From contig DIZW01000068.1 of the NCBI GenBank assembly GCA_002428015.1, positions 178,626 to 242,625 on the forward strand: a stretch of 64,000 nt of DNA, read 5' to 3'. The DNA comes from Oxalobacteraceae bacterium UBA6018 (GTDB lineage Bacteria > Pseudomonadota > Gammaproteobacteria > Burkholderiales > Burkholderiaceae_D). The position numbers and the translations under genes were made by a program. Below are positions 63,113 to 64,000 of the stretch, piece by piece. The notes under the pieces are model-generated. The model had not been told where the DNA came from and did not search any database. It saw nothing but the letters and a program-made list of their open reading frames with translations. Each line of letters starts with the position of its first letter. The stretch's first letter is position 1.

Positions 63113-64000
63113 GCGAGCACCTTTGAGTTCTGAGAGCATAGATACGACATGCGCAGGTACACAAGGTAAAGCAGGGAATAGCCGATCGCGTACCGCGCGA
63201 TGCTTTCTTGCAGGGTCCCGGGCAAGCTAAAGACGCACACGGTCATGGCAAACAGTGCAACCTGCCAAACGAGGTCCAGCCTTTGTTTGCCGGCCACTGC
63301 GAATACATAGCTCAAGGGGCTGGCGATAAAACTAAGAAAGGTGAGCGGCGCGAGTATCTGTGCCAGTTCGCCGGCAGCGCGCCAATTGTTACCGAACACC
63401 CAAGCGAACAGTTGGGGGGAAAACAGCAGGAGTACGAGGGACGGGCCTATGCCCAGTAAACACAACGCTTTGAAGGTGTAAACGTAGGCATCGCGGCAGT
63501 TGCCGTGGGCGCGGAAATCCAGTACCGACTGGCGTTTAAACACTTCCAGAACCGAAGCCGCAAGCAATCCTATTGGCGCCGATAGCACGCGCTGGGTCAA
63601 GGCGAATAGACCGGCTGCGAGTGCGCCGTGGCGGGCGCCAATCATGAAGAGCGGTAACTGGCCCCCTAGCGCATTCAACAGATTCGACGGTAACGAAAAG
63701 CGCCAGAACGCATCATGCCGGCGCAAGTAGCGGCGCGCTTCTACTGTCGGCAGCAAGCTAAGACGAGGACGCGGGGGCTGTAGCAGGAAGGTCGCGGCGA
63801 ACAAACCGGCTGCCAGTCCGAACAAATGTCCGATCAGCAGCGAGGCTCCTCCGGCGCCACAGGCCAGCAACGTGAGTTGGGCCAGGGCGATGCTGCCAGC
63901 TGCCCAGACCTTTGCGCTGGCCGCTTTGCCAAAGGCACCCTTAGAAGTGGCATAGGCGAGGGTCGTTTGCATGTAGGCGATCATCCAGATGGCGGGTCCA
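63109..64000 (-). CDS. Polysaccharide flippase (Wzx/MATE-like), partial; continues past the right edge
   Basis: At least 296 residues, open at its 5' side beyond base 64000. It has about eight hydrophobic helices with charged loops and the segments GARHGALAAGLFALTQRVLSAP cut at about 118-139 and FSPQLFAWVFGNNWRAAGELAQILAPLTF, which fit Wzx-type flippases that move undecaprenyl-linked repeat units across the membrane. It overlaps the polymerase gene by four bases. The N-terminal part lies outside the window. Confidence 0.86.
   Translation of the reverse strand, partial: GPAIWMIAYMQTTLAYATSKGAFGKAASAKVWAAGSIALAQLTLLACGAGGASLLIGHLFGLAAGLFAATFLLQPPRPRLSLLPTVEARRYLRRHDAFWRFSLPSNLLNALGGQLPLFMIGARHGALAAGLFALTQRVLSAPIGLLAASVLEVFKRQSVLDFRAHGNCRDAYVYTFKALCLLGIGPSLVLLLFSPQLFAWVFGNNWRAAGELAQILAPLTFLSFIASPLSYVFAVAGKQRLDLVWQVALFAMTVCVFSLPGTLQESIARYAIGYSLLYLVYLRMSYLCSQNSKVLA

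Overview
The window looks like a chromosomal segment of a high-GC betaproteobacterium, most probably an Oxalobacteraceae member of the Massilia/Duganella type. The grounds are the mix of a Sox thiosulfate-oxidation operon, PEP-CTERM proteins, plant-polysaccharide enzymes and a large exopolysaccharide locus. This placement is inferred from gene content only; there is no rRNA or tRNA gene here to confirm it.

Layout. (1) 1-5234, plus strand: the 3' part of a sox operon (soxA tail, soxX, soxB) followed by a rhodanese, a thioredoxin-like protein, a metallo-beta-lactamase-fold protein and a DsrE-like protein, all exported and closely spaced. (2) 5297-12665: hemicellulose genes: a GH3 beta-xylosidase/glucosidase and a divergent esterase around a LacI-type palindrome, a PEP-CTERM protein and a GH74-type lipoprotein. 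(3) 12666-23129: a mobile and decaying region with a Tn3-family transposase (one clear 38-bp terminal repeat), an orphan FNR-type promoter, a PAS histidine kinase split by an in-frame TAG, and a complete IS21-family element whose first three bases give the kinase its stop codon. (4) 23130-25303: a TetR regulator, a divergent quinone-oxidoreductase-like gene and an NTF2-like gene, then a frameshifted ParE-type toxin remnant. (5) 25931-30790, minus strand: a second sulfur cluster with a TusA-like/MetE-like fusion, two DsrE-like proteins, a small TusA-like protein, a 505-aa exported protein of unknown function and a small Cys/His-containing membrane protein. This is the best candidate in the window for an undescribed pathway. 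(6) 31160-32177: two low-complexity proteins. (7) 32335-42119, minus strand: a pectin-utilisation locus with a pectate lyase-pectin methylesterase fusion, a PEP-CTERM protein, a GH28 polygalacturonase, a TonB-dependent receptor and a GntR/FCD regulator. (8) 42814-44733: an MBL-fold hydrolase with a flavin reductase. (9) 44942 to the right edge: an exopolysaccharide locus with a TonB-like coiled-coil protein, Wza-like and Wzc-like export proteins, a double beta-helix lipoprotein, a methyltransferase, and a minus-strand set of acyltransferase, PAP2, sugar transferase, aminotransferase, glycosyltransferases, deacetylase-like, FemAB-like, polymerase and flippase genes.

How the genes work together. 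The Sox proteins oxidise thiosulfate in the periplasm, and the second cluster probably handles sulfane sulfur by persulfide relay. The GH3, GH74, esterase and pectin genes depolymerise plant cell wall, with the TonB receptor importing oligosaccharides. The last 19 kb builds, polymerises and exports a surface polysaccharide.
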